Below, piece by piece: positions 1 to 8,278 of a DNA stretch of 64,000 nt. A model generated the notes under the pieces. That model saw only the letters and a program-made list of their open reading frames with translations, did not search any database and was not told the DNA's origin. Source of the stretch: Planomonospora parontospora (lineage in GTDB: Bacteria; Actinomycetota; Actinomycetes; Streptosporangiales; Streptosporangiaceae); the NCBI GenBank assembly GCA_014647935.1, contig BMQD01000002.1, positions 372,001 to 436,000 of the forward strand, read 5' to 3'. Within the stretch, counting starts at the first letter, position 1. Each line of letters begins with the position of its first letter. The position numbers were made by a program, and so were the translations under genes.

Positions 1-2
1 AG

Positions 3-143
3 TCCGCAACGGGACCGAGCCGTGTGCTCCGCGACGCGATGTTCCCGGTGCTCATGAAGCGGTTCGGCGGTCCGCAAGCGCTGAGCTGGCTGTACGACCA
101 CCGCATCGACTTCGACAGCAAGGTCGAAGCCGATGCGGGATGA
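3..143 (+). CDS. C-terminal end of an FAD-dependent monooxygenase (5' end outside window)
   Basis: Only the last 46 codons are present, open from the left edge to the TGA at 141-143. The visible tail, with an R-D-A-M-F-P segment followed by W-L-Y-D-H-R-I-D-F at the very end, resembles the C-terminus of actinobacterial FAD-dependent oxidoreductases of the PHBH/aromatic hydroxylase type, where a W-L-Y-x-H-R-I-D-W ending is common. Nothing of the FAD-binding region is in the window, so the family call rests on this tail alone. The next gene in the same direction starts 174 bases later and has its own ribosome binding site. Confidence 0.5.
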   Translation, partial: SATGPSRVLRDAMFPVLMKRFGGPQALSWLYDHRIDFDSKVEADAG

Positions 144-317
144 CCCGGCGGTGGGCTCCAGTTTGCGGGCGACCTCGTCCGGAGCAGTCCGCACACCGGG
201 CTGCGAGGTCGTGGCGCCTCCGGCCGTTCGGCGCCGACCGGGCGCTCGCCGGCAGATCTGTCAGTGCGCTGTGGCAGGATGCGGCGGAATCAACTGCAAG
301 ATCATCGGAGGTCGGTA

Positions 318-1136
318 ATGTCGTCGGTACGTACGTCCGCGCCGCTGCACTTCGTGGAGCACGGGACCGGCACGCCGGTCCTGGCGCTGCACGGCTGGAC
401 GCCGGACCACCGGCTGATGCTCGGCTGCCTGGAGCCGGTCTTCGCCCGGCGTGACGGATACCGGCGGCTCTATCCCGACCTGCCGGGCATGGGGAAGTCA
501 CCGGCTCCCGCCTCCGTGACGAGCGCCGCCGGCCTGCTCGAGGCCGTGCTGGCCTTCGTGGACGACGTCCTCGGCGATGAGCCGTTCCTGCTGGCCGGCG
601 AGTCGTACGGCGGTTACCTGGCCCGCGCCCTGGTGGGGCTGCGGCCGGAGCGGGTGCTGGGACTGGCGCTGATCTGCCCGGCCGCCGACCGGCTGGGCGC
701 CACCGAGCGCGTCCTCCCGGAATTCCAGGTGCTGCGGCCCGATCCCGGGCTGCTCGCCTCGGCGGAGCCGCGGCTCGCCGAGGAGTTCGCGGAGATGGCG
801 GTGGTGCAGACCTCGGAGACCCTGCGCCGGTTCCGTGACGAGATCATGGTCGGCCTCGACTGCGCCGACACCGCGGCGCTGGAGCGCATCGCGCCGAACC
901 GGTTGCTGGACCCGGAGCCCTCGGAGAGCCGGAGCTTCGACCGGCCCACCGTGATCATCGCCGGTCGGCAGGACCACGTGGTCGGTTACGCGGACGCGTT
1001 CGCGCTGCTCGAGCACTATCCGCGGGCGACTTACGCGGTGCTCGACGTGGCCGGGCACAACGCCCAGTTCGAGCAGCCGGAGCTCTTCGACGCGCTGATG
1101 CTGGAGTGGCTCGACCGGGTCGCCGCCGAGAGGTGA
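318..1136 (+). CDS. alpha/beta hydrolase, 272 aa
   Basis: Probable cytosolic serine hydrolase of the alpha/beta fold; substrate unknown. The triad is readable: nucleophile Ser96 in the elbow G-E-S-Y-G, acid Asp219 in G-R-Q-D-H, and His247 in A-G-H-N. The oxyanion motif L-H-G-W lies near residue 28 and there is no signal peptide. I start at ATG 318 because a GGAGGTCGG ribosome binding site lies just upstream; the in-frame ATG at 264 would add 18 residues of unhydrolase-like sequence. It follows the partial FAD monooxygenase in the same direction, which may mean a shared degradation role, but the 174-base gap leaves co-transcription open. Confidence 0.85.
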   Translation: MSSVRTSAPLHFVEHGTGTPVLALHGWTPDHRLMLGCLEPVFARRDGYRRLYPDLPGMGKSPAPASVTSAAGLLEAVLAFVDDVLGDEPFLLAGESYGGYLARALVGLRPERVLGLALICPAADRLGATERVLPEFQVLRPDPGLLASAEPRLAEEFAEMAVVQTSETLRRFRDEIMVGLDCADTAALERIAPNRLLDPEPSESRSFDRPTVIIAGRQDHVVGYADAFALLEHYPRATYAVLDVAGHNAQFEQPELFDALMLEWLDRVAAER

Positions 1137-1194
1137 GGCCCTCTCGCCCGCCGGCTCGCGCCCTCACGGCAGACGGGCGGCCCGCCGGAACCCG

Positions 1195-1848
1195 GTGGGC
1201 CCTCCGCTCGTCCAACCCTTCATGATCATGCTCCTTGCGGCGTCTCTCGCCCTCGCTCCCGTGCAGATCCCCGAGAACTTCCTGCTGAGTGAGAAAGCCG
1301 CCCGTGCACCCCAGACGGAGGAGGAGAAGGCCGAGGAGTGGTGGAAGATCAGCGACAGGCTCGACCAGCCCTTGTTGCTGAACCCGTGCAGGCGCAAGCG
1401 CGCCACGACGGCGGACCGCTCGGCCGTGCGCACGATCACCTACGACACCAGCGCGCCCTCGCACTCCGGCGAGCAACTCGTGATCCACCGGAGCTCCAGG
1501 GCGGCCAGGACGGCCATGAAGAAGCTGCTCGCCGACGCCAGGCGGTGCGTGGCCCGGCCGTACGGCAAGCCGTACAGCTGGGCCGACGACGGGAGGACCC
1601 GGTGGGTGGTGAACCGCACGCGACTGGCGGACGAGGCCTCGCTGATGCGCTTCATGATGTACGACAAGCTCAACAGAGAATGGTCTCCGGTGCTGTCAGG
1701 CATCGTGGCGCGCAGGGGCAGAGCTCTGATGATCTACTTCGGTGACCTGGACTCCCTCGGCCACCCGCAGAAGCGAGCCGTCAAGACCCTGCGTGGCAAT
1801 GCCGCAGAAATGGCGGCGAAGACATGCACGCTGCCCGGAGTCTGTTGA
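1195..1848 (+). CDS. putative secreted protein, 217 aa
   Basis: I do not recognise the family with certainty; it looks like the small secreted sensor-domain-like proteins common in Streptosporangiales. A hydrophobic stretch near residues 8-22 could be a signal peptide. The mature part is basic, with an early acidic T-E-E-E-K-A-E-E-W-W segment and three cysteines well apart (in N-P-C, R-R-C and the C-terminal K-T-C...V-C), compatible with disulfides. Starts possible are GTG 1195, ATG 1222 and ATG 1228; none has a convincing ribosome binding site. If 1222 or 1228 is right, the hydrophobic segment starts at residue 1. It precedes another secreted-protein gene in the same direction. Confidence 0.6.
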   Translation: MGPPLVQPFMIMLLAASLALAPVQIPENFLLSEKAARAPQTEEEKAEEWWKISDRLDQPLLLNPCRRKRATTADRSAVRTITYDTSAPSHSGEQLVIHRSSRAARTAMKKLLADARRCVARPYGKPYSWADDGRTRWVVNRTRLADEASLMRFMMYDKLNREWSPVLSGIVARRGRALMIYFGDLDSLGHPQKRAVKTLRGNAAEMAAKTCTLPGVC

Positions 1849-1899
1849 CGGACGGTCGTTTCGCGGCGAGGCTCCGCGGCGCTGTGGGAAGATGCGGGC

Positions 1900-2841
1900 A
1901 TGCCGTTCCGGACAGTGACGGCCGCGGTCACGGCCGCAGTCGTGCTCATGACCGGCCTCCCGGCCGGGGCCGCGCCGGTCAAGCCGGTGATCCGCCACGC
2001 AGGCCTCGGTGCCTGCCGGAACGACGGCGGCGTCGGGCGGCACCCGTGCGGGCCGTGGAGGCTCTGGTTGAGCAGCGGCCGTGTCCTCGCGCTTCCCGAC
2101 GCACAGCGGCCCGACGGCGACCACCCGGCCATGGGGCTCATGGCGCTCTCCCCGGACGGCACCCGCGCCGCGTACTTCCGCAGGAGCGACGGTGTTCTCA
2201 TGATCTGGGAGACCGCCACCGGGAAGGCGCGCCGGACCGCGGTGAGGCGGCCGGAGTCCGTGTCGGTGACCGAGCTGACCCTCTCCCCGCGCGGGCGGTT
2301 CGTCGGCATCGACGGAGAGCACCTCGTCTCCCTGAAACCGGTCGACCGGATCGTGGACACGGCCACCGGGAAGGCCTTCGACCTGCCCCGGGGACACGAC
2401 CTGGCGAGGTTCAGCCCGGACGAGAAGCACCTGATGGCCACCCACGTGCGCGGGGCGGTGGTCTACAAGACCGGGACCTGGTCGGTGCGGCTGCGGCGGT
2501 CGGCCTACATGATGGGCGACCTCGGCCGCGACGGCGTCACCGTGGCCAAGGCCCGGCGGGACGACGTCCATCCCTCGAAGAACGCGGTCACCGTCCGCAA
2601 TCTGGCCACCGGGAAGAGGCGCACGTTCCCGCTCCGGCTCCGCAGGGGCGAGGCCCCCTACCGGGCGCGCTGGGACAGGGCGGGCCGGCTCGACGTGCTG
2701 ACCGACTCCTATCGCGGGCGGAGCGGCGCCGAATACCACGTCTACACCTGGTACCGGTTGGACCGCACGACGGGCCGGCTGCGACGGCTCGACTCCTTCA
2801 CCGTCACCTCCGCCGTGGGGGACGTCATCGTCGCAGGCTGA
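1900..2841 (+). CDS. secreted beta-propeller-like protein, 313 aa
   Basis: The N-terminus is a typical Sec signal peptide with A-G-A-A-P as a plausible cleavage site near residue 25. The mature protein carries recurring L-S-P-D-G-T, L-S-P-R-G and F-S-P-D-E motifs and D-T-A-T-G-K segments, the hallmark of TolB/WD-like beta-propellers, so an extracytoplasmic binding or scaffold role is likely. No catalytic motif is visible. A similar but not obviously orthologous secreted propeller is encoded at 49357-50355. Start chosen at ATG 1900, directly before the signal peptide. The gene is followed after 11 bases by the convergent cytochrome b-like gene. Confidence 0.65.
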   Translation: MPFRTVTAAVTAAVVLMTGLPAGAAPVKPVIRHAGLGACRNDGGVGRHPCGPWRLWLSSGRVLALPDAQRPDGDHPAMGLMALSPDGTRAAYFRRSDGVLMIWETATGKARRTAVRRPESVSVTELTLSPRGRFVGIDGEHLVSLKPVDRIVDTATGKAFDLPRGHDLARFSPDEKHLMATHVRGAVVYKTGTWSVRLRRSAYMMGDLGRDGVTVAKARRDDVHPSKNAVTVRNLATGKRRTFPLRLRRGEAPYRARWDRAGRLDVLTDSYRGRSGAEYHVYTWYRLDRTTGRLRRLDSFTVTSAVGDVIVAG

Positions 2842-2852
2842 CGGCGACGGCC

Positions 2853-3401
2853 TCAGAGCGCGAGGACCGCCAGGAGGGCGAGGCCGATGCTCAGCGCCAC
2901 GAAGGGGATCGTCCTGGGCCGCCGGGCCGCCTCCCGCCGGGAGGAGAGCACCAGCGCCGCGCCCACGATCAGAGCCAGCAGCAGGTGCAGGCCGTACCAG
3001 AGGGGGATGGGCACCCGGCCCAGGACGGTCCCGGACAGCAGGTCGTCGGCGGCTCCGTAACCGGCGATCCCGCCGAGGATGATCAGGCACAGCACCGCGA
3101 ACGCGTACCGGAACCGGCCGAGCAGCGCCCAGAAGGCGGTGCCCACGCCGAGCAGGAGCGAGGTGCTGTGGTGCAGCCCCCGCACGAACAGCCCTGTGTC
3201 GACTTCGAAGCCGATGTCCAGAATCGAGTGGTAGGCGGCGCTCATGGGGACGCCCCGGAGCGGCTCGTAGGCTCCGCCGTAGGGGATGACCTCGCCGCTG
3301 GGCGTGTAGAAGAACGCCAGGAAGCCGCCGCTGATCAGGACGATCACGAAACAGCAGAGCAGCATCTCGCCCAGCAGCTGCCTCACCCGCGCCTGATCCA
3401 C
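2853..3401 (-). CDS. four-helix cytochrome b N-terminal-like membrane protein, 182 aa
   Basis: About four to five hydrophobic helices arranged like helices A-D of cytochrome b/b6. The start of helix A (S-G-G-F-L-A-F-F-Y-T-P) and the P-Y-G-G-A-Y loop resemble QcrB/PetB. Helix B carries a V-R-G-L-H-H motif in place of the classical heme-ligand region, and helix D carries Y-G-L-H-L-L-L. The second histidine of each classical pair is not seen, so it may bind a single heme b or none. Start taken as GTG 3401; an internal ATG at 3367 would shorten helix A. No Rieske or cytochrome c gene lies nearby, so an isolated redox or quinone-related role is only inference. Confidence 0.65.
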   Translation of the reverse strand: MDQARVRQLLGEMLLCCFVIVLISGGFLAFFYTPSGEVIPYGGAYEPLRGVPMSAAYHSILDIGFEVDTGLFVRGLHHSTSLLLGVGTAFWALLGRFRYAFAVLCLIILGGIAGYGAADDLLSGTVLGRVPIPLWYGLHLLLALIVGAALVLSSRREAARRPRTIPFVALSIGLALLAVLAL

Positions 3402-3691
3402 CGGAGCATTCCACCACAGAGATCGACTCGGGCGTGCGGCGTGCGGGTCCGGTTCCACTGTGGCAGTGGCGGCCCGCCGCCGGGACCGGACGAACCCCTG
3501 CCTCTGACGGGCCCGACCGGGCCGGGCGCAACGTGGGTTCGGCGGGGGTTCCGACGGGTCGCCGGTGGGCTCCTTCCGGTCCCGCGCCCGGGAGGGTGCG
3601 GAACCGGGAGGAGCCTCATGACCGGTGGAGGATGCCGGAGCATCCTCCAGCCCCCGCATCGGGAACGGCGGCCGCCCGACCCCCGGCGGAC
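3402..3691. other. 290-base intergenic region between two minus-strand genes
   Basis: No credible gene. It holds the hairpin at 3627-3648 and G/C-rich, mildly repetitive sequence. The long ORFs through here on both strands continue from neighbouring genes in other frames. Confidence 0.7.
3627..3648 (-). terminator. hairpin downstream of the small secreted-protein gene
   Basis: Perfect inverted repeat with 9-base arms (GGAGGATGC / GCATCCTCC) and a 4-base loop, 43 bases beyond the stop codon of the gene at 3692-4084. No U-tract, as is usual for high-GC actinomycete terminators. Confidence 0.55.
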
Positions 3692-4084
3692 TCAGGTGAA
3701 GTTGCGCAGCCTCATCCCGAGCACGCAGTTCTGGGACACCGCCTCGAGCCTGTAGTAGTGGCCGGGCACCAGGCCGTGCACCTTGAACGTCGTGCTGGCG
3801 GCGAAGTACTTGGTGCCCCCCGCCACCCGCTGCCAGTTGTTCGAGACGTTGTACAGCGACCAGCTGACGCGGCAGGCCCCGCCGGAGAACCTGACCTCGA
3901 GCCATCCCTCGCTGCTGTGCGGCTCCAGAGAGCCCGTCGTACACGACACCAGGGGGGCGGTGGTGCACGTCCGCGTGCCGTACGGCTCGGCCGCCGCGGG
4001 CCCGCTGAAGGCCAGCGGTCCCGCAAGCGCGATCACCGCGGCACCCGCGGCAGCCAGGAGCGATCTCTTTCCACGCATCGTCAT
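3692..4084 (-). CDS. small secreted protein, 130 aa
   Basis: Clear Sec signal peptide: positively charged M-T-M-R-G-K-R, a long Ala/Leu-rich core and an A-A-A-E cleavage site around residue 30. The mature part has four to five cysteines (R-T-C-T-T, V-S-C-T-T, G-A-C-R-V, Q-N-C-V-L), which suggests an exported disulfide-stabilised beta-sandwich of about 100 residues. No catalytic motif is visible and I do not recognise the family. Start at ATG 4084 with GAGGAGACAGGTC upstream; a second ATG at 4078 also works. The longer open frame to 4273 is not supported by a ribosome binding site. Confidence 0.7.
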   Translation of the reverse strand: MTMRGKRSLLAAAGAAVIALAGPLAFSGPAAAEPYGTRTCTTAPLVSCTTGSLEPHSSEGWLEVRFSGGACRVSWSLYNVSNNWQRVAGGTKYFAASTTFKVHGLVPGHYYRLEAVSQNCVLGMRLRNFT

Positions 4085-4299
4085 GACCTGTCTCCTCGAT
4101 CTCCGATATTTCCGAGATTTCCGGCTTCTCTGGAACCGTTCTCGTCGTACCGGCCGGCGCTCATCCGGGAGCGGAGCCGATCCCCCGGCCGGGCTGACTC
4201 GTGCACTGACATGTGTAGTGGTCCGCGTGTTGTGCGGCTTCGGGGCGAATGGTGCACAATCAACACCGCACAACCGTTCCGGATCTTCGGAGGTGGAGC

Positions 4300-7200
4300 A
4301 TGCCGCGTCCCGAGCGTCCCCTGGATCCGGAGGCGGACGCTCTGCAGCGGTTCGCCTGGGAGCTCCGCCTCCTGCGGCGGCAGGCCGGCAACCCCGGCTA
4401 CCGGGAGCTGGCGCGCAAAGCGCACTACTCCGCCACCACCCTCGCCCAGGCCGCCCGGGGCGAGAAGCTCCCCAGCCTCGCCGTCACCCTCGCCTACGTC
4501 CAGGCGTGCGGCGGTGACACCGGGCGGTGGCGGGAACGCTGGCACCGCGTCGCCGGGGAGCTGGACGTCCCCTCCGCGGAGGAACCCGGTGACGCCGCGG
4601 CCGGAGACGGCAGGGCGCCTTACCGGGGACTGGCCGCCTTCCAGCCCGAGGACGCGCGGCACTTCCACGGCCGGGAGAAACTGGTCGGCGAACTCGTCGC
4701 ACGACTGGTTCGCCACCCCTTCCTCGCGCTCTTCGGTCCGTCCGGAGCGGGAAAGTCCTCACTGCTGCGCGCGGGGCTCCTGCCCGGCGTGCAGGATCCC
4801 GGGCAGACGGGAGGGCGGGCCTGGCGGACGCTGCTGATGACTCCCGGCGCCCATCCGCTGCAGGAGTACACGGCCGTGCTCGCCACCGTGACCGGCACGC
4901 CGCAGGCCGGGGCGCACGCCCCTCCGGGCACCGCCGGACGGAGCTCCGCCGAGGCGCACGCCCCTCCGGGCACCGCCGGACAGACCTCGGCCGAGGCGCA
5001 CGCCCCTCCGGGCACCGCCGAGGCGCACGCGCCGCCGGACACCGCCGGACGGACCCCGGCCGGTGACGTGCTCCTGGTGGTCGACCAGTTCGAGGAGGTC
5101 TTCACCCTCTGCCGCGATCCCGAGGAGCGGACCCGCTTCATCGCCGCCCTGCTGGCCGTCACCCGCGCGCCGGACGCCCCCGTCCGAGTCGTCCTCGGGG
5201 TGCGCGCCGACTTCTACGCCCACTGCGCCGACCATCCCGAACTCGCCGCCGCGCTCACCGACGCCCAGATCCTCCTCGGCCCCATGACGACCGAGGAACT
5301 GCGCCAGGCCATCACCCGGCCCGCGCGTGACACCGGTTGCACCGTCGAAGGCGCCCTCCTGGCCACGATCGTCGCCGACACCGCGGGCCAGCCGGGCGCA
5401 CTGCCGCTCATCTCCCACGCGCTCCTGGAGACCTGGCGCCGCCGCCGCGGCAACACCCTCACCCTGGCCGGATACCAGGCGGCCGGCGGGATCCACGGCG
5501 CCCTGGCCAAGACGGCGGAGACCCTCCACACCACGCTCGGCCCGGTACGGCAGGCCCGCGCCAAGGACCTCTTCCTGCGGCTGACCGCACCCGGAGAGGG
5601 CACCGGGGACACCGGTCGCCGCATCACCCGCGACGAGCTCGACCTCCGCGACCCCGACACCCTCGCGGTCCTCGACCTGTTCGCCGGGGCCCGGCTGATC
5701 ACCCTCGGCGAGGACACCGTCGAGATAGCCCACGAGGCGCTCATCCGCGCGTGGCCCCGGCTGCACCGGTGGCTGGCCGCCGACCGGGAGGGCCTGCGCA
5801 CCCGCCACCACCTCACCCAGGCCGCCCGGACCTGGATCTCCCTCGACCGCGACCCCGGAGCGCTGTACCGCGGGGCGCGCCTGGCCGTCGCCCGTGAATG
5901 GGCCGCCCACCACGACCGGCGCAACGTCCTCAACGACGACGAGCGCGCGTTCCTCGACGCCTCGATCCGGCTCGAGGACACCGAACGAGCCAGAGCCGCC
6001 CGTCGCAGCCGCCAGCTGCGCCGTCTGGCCGCGGCGCTGACGATCCTGCTCCTGATCGCCACCGGCACCGGCGTCGTCGCGATCCGGGAGTGGCGCGACG
6101 CCGAACACGCCCACCGGACCGCGCTCTCCCGCCAGCTCGCCGCCCAGGCGCTGACCTCGGCCGACTCCGAACCCGAGACGGCCATGCTGCTCGCCGCGGA
6201 GGCGTTCACCACCGAGCCGACGACCGAGGCGCGCGGCGCGCTGCTCAGCACCTCCCCGCTCCACGCCCACCACGGCACGCTCACCGGGCACACCGGCGCC
6301 GTCTCCCAGGTCCTCTTCGCCCTCGACGGCCGCACCCTCTACAGCGTCGGCCGGGACCGGACCGTGGCGGTGTGGGACGCCCGCCGCAGGACCCGGTCGG
6401 CCGCCCTCACCGGGCACGACACCTGGCTGAAGGCCGCGGCGCTCAGCCCCGACGGCCGCGTCCTCGCCACGGGGGGAGAGGACGGCGCCCTCGTGCTCTG
6501 GGACGCCGCCGCCCGCGCACGGGTGGCCGTGCTCACCGAGCACACCGCGCAGATCAGGGAGATCGCCTTCAGCCCGGACGGCCGTACGGTGGCCACCGCC
6601 GCCGACGACACGACCGTCGTGCTGTGGGACGTCGCCGCCCGCACCCGGCTGGCCACCCTGACCGGGCACACCGGAAAAGCCCGCGGAGTCGCCTTCAGCC
6701 CGGACGGCCGCACGCTCGCCACCTGCGGAGACGACGCCGTCGTCGTGCTGTGGGACGTGGCCGCCCGTACCCGGCTGGCCACCCTGACCGGGCACACCGA
6801 GACCGCCGGCGCGGTGGCGTTCAGCCCGGACGGCCGCGTCCTCGCCACCGCGGGGGCCGACACGACCGTCATCCTGTGGGACACGGCCACCCGCACCCGC
6901 CTGGCCACCTTCACCCACCGGCGGGAAGGCCAGATCATCGCCCTGGCCTTCAGCCCGGACGGCCGCACGCTCGCCACCTCCGGGCACGACCCGGCCATCC
7001 TGCTGTGGGACGTCGGGCACCATACCCTGCGCGGCCGCCTCACCGGGCACCGGGCCAACGTCTACACCCTCGCGTTCAGCCCCGGCGAACCCCGCCTGGC
7101 ATCGGCCGGGGAGGACGGCGACATCCTGCTGTGGGACACCACCCGGCCGTACCTGGCCCGTCACGACGACCAGGTGGACGACGCGGTCTTCAGCCCCGAC

Positions 7201-8166
7201 GGCCGCACCCTCGCCACCACCTCCGCCGGGAGGACGACGGTGTGGAACTCCGCCGACCGGACCCTGCGCGAGGTCCGGGTCGACCGGTCCGCGCGCGTCA
7301 ACGCCCTGGCCTTCAGCCCGGACGGGCGTGTCCTCGCCACCGCGACGGAGTTCACCCTCGAGACCCGGGGCAACACCGTCACGCTCTGGATCTCCGGCCG
7401 GGACTCGCCGGTCGTGCTCGCCGGGCACACCGGACACGTGCTCGACCTCGCCTTCAGCCCGGACGGGCGCGTCCTCGCCACGGCGAGCGCCGACACGACC
7501 GTGATGCTGTGGGACACGGCCACCCACCGGCGCCTGGCCACGCTCACCGGGCACAGCCTGCCCGTCAACGGGGTGGCCTTCAGTCCCGACGGCCGCATCC
7601 TGGCCAGTGCCGGGCACGACCCGGCCGTGATGCTGTGGGACGTGGCCGCCCGCAGACCGCTGGCCGCGCCGCTGCTCGGCCACTCCGGATGGGTCAGAAC
7701 CGTCGCCTTCAGCCCCGACGGCCGCACCCTGGTCAGCGCCGGGGCCGACGAGAACGTCGTCCTGTGGGACGTGGCCCGCCGTACCCGCCTGGCCGTCATC
7801 CCCGAACACGCCGACGCCGTCACCACGGGTGCGGCCTTCAGCCCCGACGGCCGCACCCTGGCCTTCACCGGCGGCGGCGACTCGGTCATCCTGTGGGACG
7901 TCCGCCGGGGCACCCGCACCGCCCGCCTCACGGGGCACACCCAGCCGGTCAGGGCGCTCGCCTTCGCTCCCGACGGGCGCACGCTCGTCACCGCCGGCGC
8001 TGACGGCGACGTGCTGCTGTGGGACACCGATCCGCAGCGGGTCATCACCCGCATCTGCGGGGCGCTCGCCCGCGACCTCACCCGGCAGGAATGGCGGCGG
8101 CACATCCCGGAGCGGCCCTACCGCAGGACGTGCCCGGCGGGCCGTACGGAGGTCACCCGCGGCTGA
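4300..8166 (+). CDS. HTH - nSTAND ATPase - 14-blade WD40 protein, 1288 aa
   Basis: Large signal-transduction STAND ATPase typical of filamentous actinomycetes. Residues about 10-90 form a Cro/C1-type helix-turn-helix. The AAA/STAND core follows, with Walker A G-P-S-G-A-G-K-S-S at 146-154 and Walker B L-L-V-V-D-Q-F-E-E near 257-265. A single transmembrane helix lies at about 574-597, and 14 WD40 units ending in L-W-D or V-W-N run from about 655 to the end, enough for two seven-bladed propellers. Start at ATG 4300 behind a GGAGGTGGAGC site. A four-unit Ala/His/Pro-rich repeat (42-base DNA units) interrupts the ATPase between Walker A and B. Ligand and output are unknown; family members are thought to sense ligands through the propeller. 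Confidence 0.9.
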   Translation: MPRPERPLDPEADALQRFAWELRLLRRQAGNPGYRELARKAHYSATTLAQAARGEKLPSLAVTLAYVQACGGDTGRWRERWHRVAGELDVPSAEEPGDAAAGDGRAPYRGLAAFQPEDARHFHGREKLVGELVARLVRHPFLALFGPSGAGKSSLLRAGLLPGVQDPGQTGGRAWRTLLMTPGAHPLQEYTAVLATVTGTPQAGAHAPPGTAGRSSAEAHAPPGTAGQTSAEAHAPPGTAEAHAPPDTAGRTPAGDVLLVVDQFEEVFTLCRDPEERTRFIAALLAVTRAPDAPVRVVLGVRADFYAHCADHPELAAALTDAQILLGPMTTEELRQAITRPARDTGCTVEGALLATIVADTAGQPGALPLISHALLETWRRRRGNTLTLAGYQAAGGIHGALAKTAETLHTTLGPVRQARAKDLFLRLTAPGEGTGDTGRRITRDELDLRDPDTLAVLDLFAGARLITLGEDTVEIAHEALIRAWPRLHRWLAADREGLRTRHHLTQAARTWISLDRDPGALYRGARLAVAREWAAHHDRRNVLNDDERAFLDASIRLEDTERARAARRSRQLRRLAAALTILLLIATGTGVVAIREWRDAEHAHRTALSRQLAAQALTSADSEPETAMLLAAEAFTTEPTTEARGALLSTSPLHAHHGTLTGHTGAVSQVLFALDGRTLYSVGRDRTVAVWDARRRTRSAALTGHDTWLKAAALSPDGRVLATGGEDGALVLWDAAARARVAVLTEHTAQIREIAFSPDGRTVATAADDTTVVLWDVAARTRLATLTGHTGKARGVAFSPDGRTLATCGDDAVVVLWDVAARTRLATLTGHTETAGAVAFSPDGRVLATAGADTTVILWDTATRTRLATFTHRREGQIIALAFSPDGRTLATSGHDPAILLWDVGHHTLRGRLTGHRANVYTLAFSPGEPRLASAGEDGDILLWDTTRPYLARHDDQVDDAVFSPDGRTLATTSAGRTTVWNSADRTLREVRVDRSARVNALAFSPDGRVLATATEFTLETRGNTVTLWISGRDSPVVLAGHTGHVLDLAFSPDGRVLATASADTTVMLWDTATHRRLATLTGHSLPVNGVAFSPDGRILASAGHDPAVMLWDVAARRPLAAPLLGHSGWVRTVAFSPDGRTLVSAGADENVVLWDVARRTRLAVIPEHADAVTTGAAFSPDGRTLAFTGGGDSVILWDVRRGTRTARLTGHTQPVRALAFAPDGRTLVTAGADGDVLLWDTDPQRVITRICGALARDLTRQEWRRHIPERPYRRTCPAGRTEVTRG
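4912..5067 (+). repeat. 42-base in-frame tandem repeat inside the STAND ATPase gene
   Basis: Two full 42-base units (4912-4953, 4954-4995) and two shortened ones (from 4996 and 5023) encode A-H-A-P-P-G-T-A with variable G-R-S-S-A-E spacers. All units keep the reading frame. The repeat lies between Walker A and Walker B, where family members have an ordinary alpha/beta segment. Confidence 0.85.
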
Positions 8167-8203
8167 CGCGGCCGGGCGGGGCGGGCGTCCCGGGTCCGGC
8201 GGA

Positions 8204-8221
8204 GGTACGGCACGCCGTACC
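8204..8221. terminator. hairpin between convergent genes
   Basis: GGTACGGC-AC-GCCGTACC, 8-base perfect arms, between the convergent stop codons at 8166 and 8279. It is followed by two copies of a GGCGGAGGGCCCGTCCGTCC-like direct repeat at 8228-8274. Confidence 0.5.
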
Positions 8222-8278
8222 CCCCGCGGCGGAGGGCCCGTCCGTCCCGAGACGGCGGAGGGCCCGTCCGTCCGGAGA

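Noticed and set aside
4759-8103. 1114-codon minus-strand open frame opposite the STAND/WD40 gene
   Set aside because: Translation is repetitive G-V-P-G/V-R-A-E-G text mirroring the WD40 repeats; no start site or family resemblance.
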